A stretch of 64,000 bases of DNA from Actinernus sp. WN-2022 (Eukaryota > Cnidaria > Anthozoa > Actiniaria > Actinernidae): NCBI GenBank assembly GCA_030867875.1, contig JAOWCC010000416.1:1-64000 (forward strand), written 5' to 3'. Both the position numbers and the translations under genes were made by a program. Positions 63,745 through 64,000 of this stretch are shown piece after piece; position 1 is the stretch's first letter, and each line of letters begins with the position of its first letter. The notes under the pieces were generated by a model. The model was not told the DNA's origin. It ran no database searches and was given only the letters and a program-made list of their open reading frames with translations.

Positions 63745-64000
63745 ATGAATAAACAAATAAATAAATACAACGCATCCTCCTCTTTCGTCCTACATCATCG
63801 TGCATCATCGTGCATCATCCTGCATCATCCTGCATCATCCTGCATCATCCTGCATCATCCTGCATCATCCTGCATCATCCTGCATCATCCTGCTTCATTC
63901 TGCATCATCCTGCATCATCCTGCATCATCCTGCATCATCCTGCATCATCCTGCATCATCCTGCATCAACCTGCATCAACGGGCATCATCCTGCATCATCC
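63745..64000 (+). repeat. Partial last monomer
   Basis: It has a tttcgtccta head, a core with cttcattctg, and the catcaacctg-catcaacggg edge, matching 55822 and 58480. The window ends inside the 3' edge, so the array continues beyond 64000. Confidence 0.94.

Larger units (their letters stand above)
1..64000 (+). repeat. Composite decamer satellite array filling the whole window
   Basis: Every base belongs to a head-to-tail array of composite monomers, all in one orientation, with no unique sequence between them. Using the spacer anchor atgaataaac (or its variants atgatcaaac and acgaataaac) as monomer start, I count 127 complete monomers from 3 to 63744 and a partial one to the end. Lengths run from 302 bp (42640-42941) to 1122 bp (1347-2468). 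From the mean length I estimate on the order of 4,800 decamers; this is not an exact count. The decamer core is 50% G+C and 70% pyrimidine on the + strand. The spacer at 551-680 is about 18% G+C and about 82% purine by hand count, so GC skew flips sign in every monomer. Tandem structure is seen directly. Eukaryotic heterochromatin is inferred. Confidence 0.98.

Noticed and set aside
1..64000. CRISPR array
   Set aside because: Repeats are 10 bp and contiguous, and the longer spacer elements are themselves repeated. There are no unique spacers, no repeats of 23-47 bp at regular intervals and no cas genes.
1..64000. Telomeric repeats or a CENP-B box that would fix the chromosomal location
   Set aside because: I saw no TTAGGG-type runs and no match to the CENP-B box core in heads, edges or spacers. 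Centromeric or subtelomeric location stays open.

Overview
The whole 64 kb window is one uninterrupted, head-to-tail satellite DNA array. I find no credible protein gene, RNA gene, transposon, CRISPR array or origin. The array is already running at base 1 and still running at base 64000, so its true length is unknown. A gene-free tandem array of this size points to a eukaryotic genome, probably heterochromatin (pericentromeric, subtelomeric or an interstitial satellite block) assembled from long reads. Nothing in it identifies the species.

The building block is a composite monomer of about 300-1120 bp (mean near 502 bp). I count 127 complete monomers plus a partial last one, measured from the conserved anchor atgaataaac in the A-rich spacer. 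Each monomer has four parts. (1) A 5' head of decayed decamers (catcctcctc, tttcatccta, catcatcgtg). (2) A variable core of the pyrimidine-rich decamer catcatcctg. (3) A 3' edge of ordered variants (catattcgtg, catcaacgtg, catcagtctg), fading into decamers such as cttcatactg and gcccatcgtg. (4) A purine-rich spacer, 132 bp in its commonest form, built on a second decamer, agaaagaaat. The monomer length modulo 10 is set by the spacer alone: 2 for 132-bp spacers, 6 for 126- or 116-bp spacers, about 0 or 1 for the short class. Cores grow and shrink only in whole 10-bp steps.

Layout: 3-2468 opening monomers. 2469-9742 a four-monomer higher-order repeat (HOR-I), two full and two half copies. 9743-12051 a transition with the only indel-rich monomer. 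12052-17468 a second four-monomer repeat (HOR-II). 17469-19455 a two-monomer duplication with poly-A variants. 19456-38663 a twelve-monomer repeat (HOR-III; copies of 5070 and 5502 bp, then two six-monomer deletion derivatives). 38664-46472 rearranged HOR-III derivatives. 46473-55821 a four-monomer repeat (HOR-V) and hybrids. 55822-64000 a fifth family marked by the decamer catcaacggg.

The array reads as a record of unequal exchange at several scales: one decamer (10 bp), sub-arrays (50-390 bp), one monomer, and blocks of 2-12 monomers. Several long monomers keep fossil edges of spacers that were deleted. Long open frames on the + strand exist only because the decamer has no stop codon in any + frame. 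All three frames read the same ten-residue cycle (ASSCIILHHP), and I do not annotate them as genes. Spacer classes used below: A (gctcatcacg then aactaaag), B (gcacatcaag then aacaaaag), C (B-like but preceded by atacatgctg, with a short spacer), D (gcacatcacg, with cttagtaagacat in the spacer).
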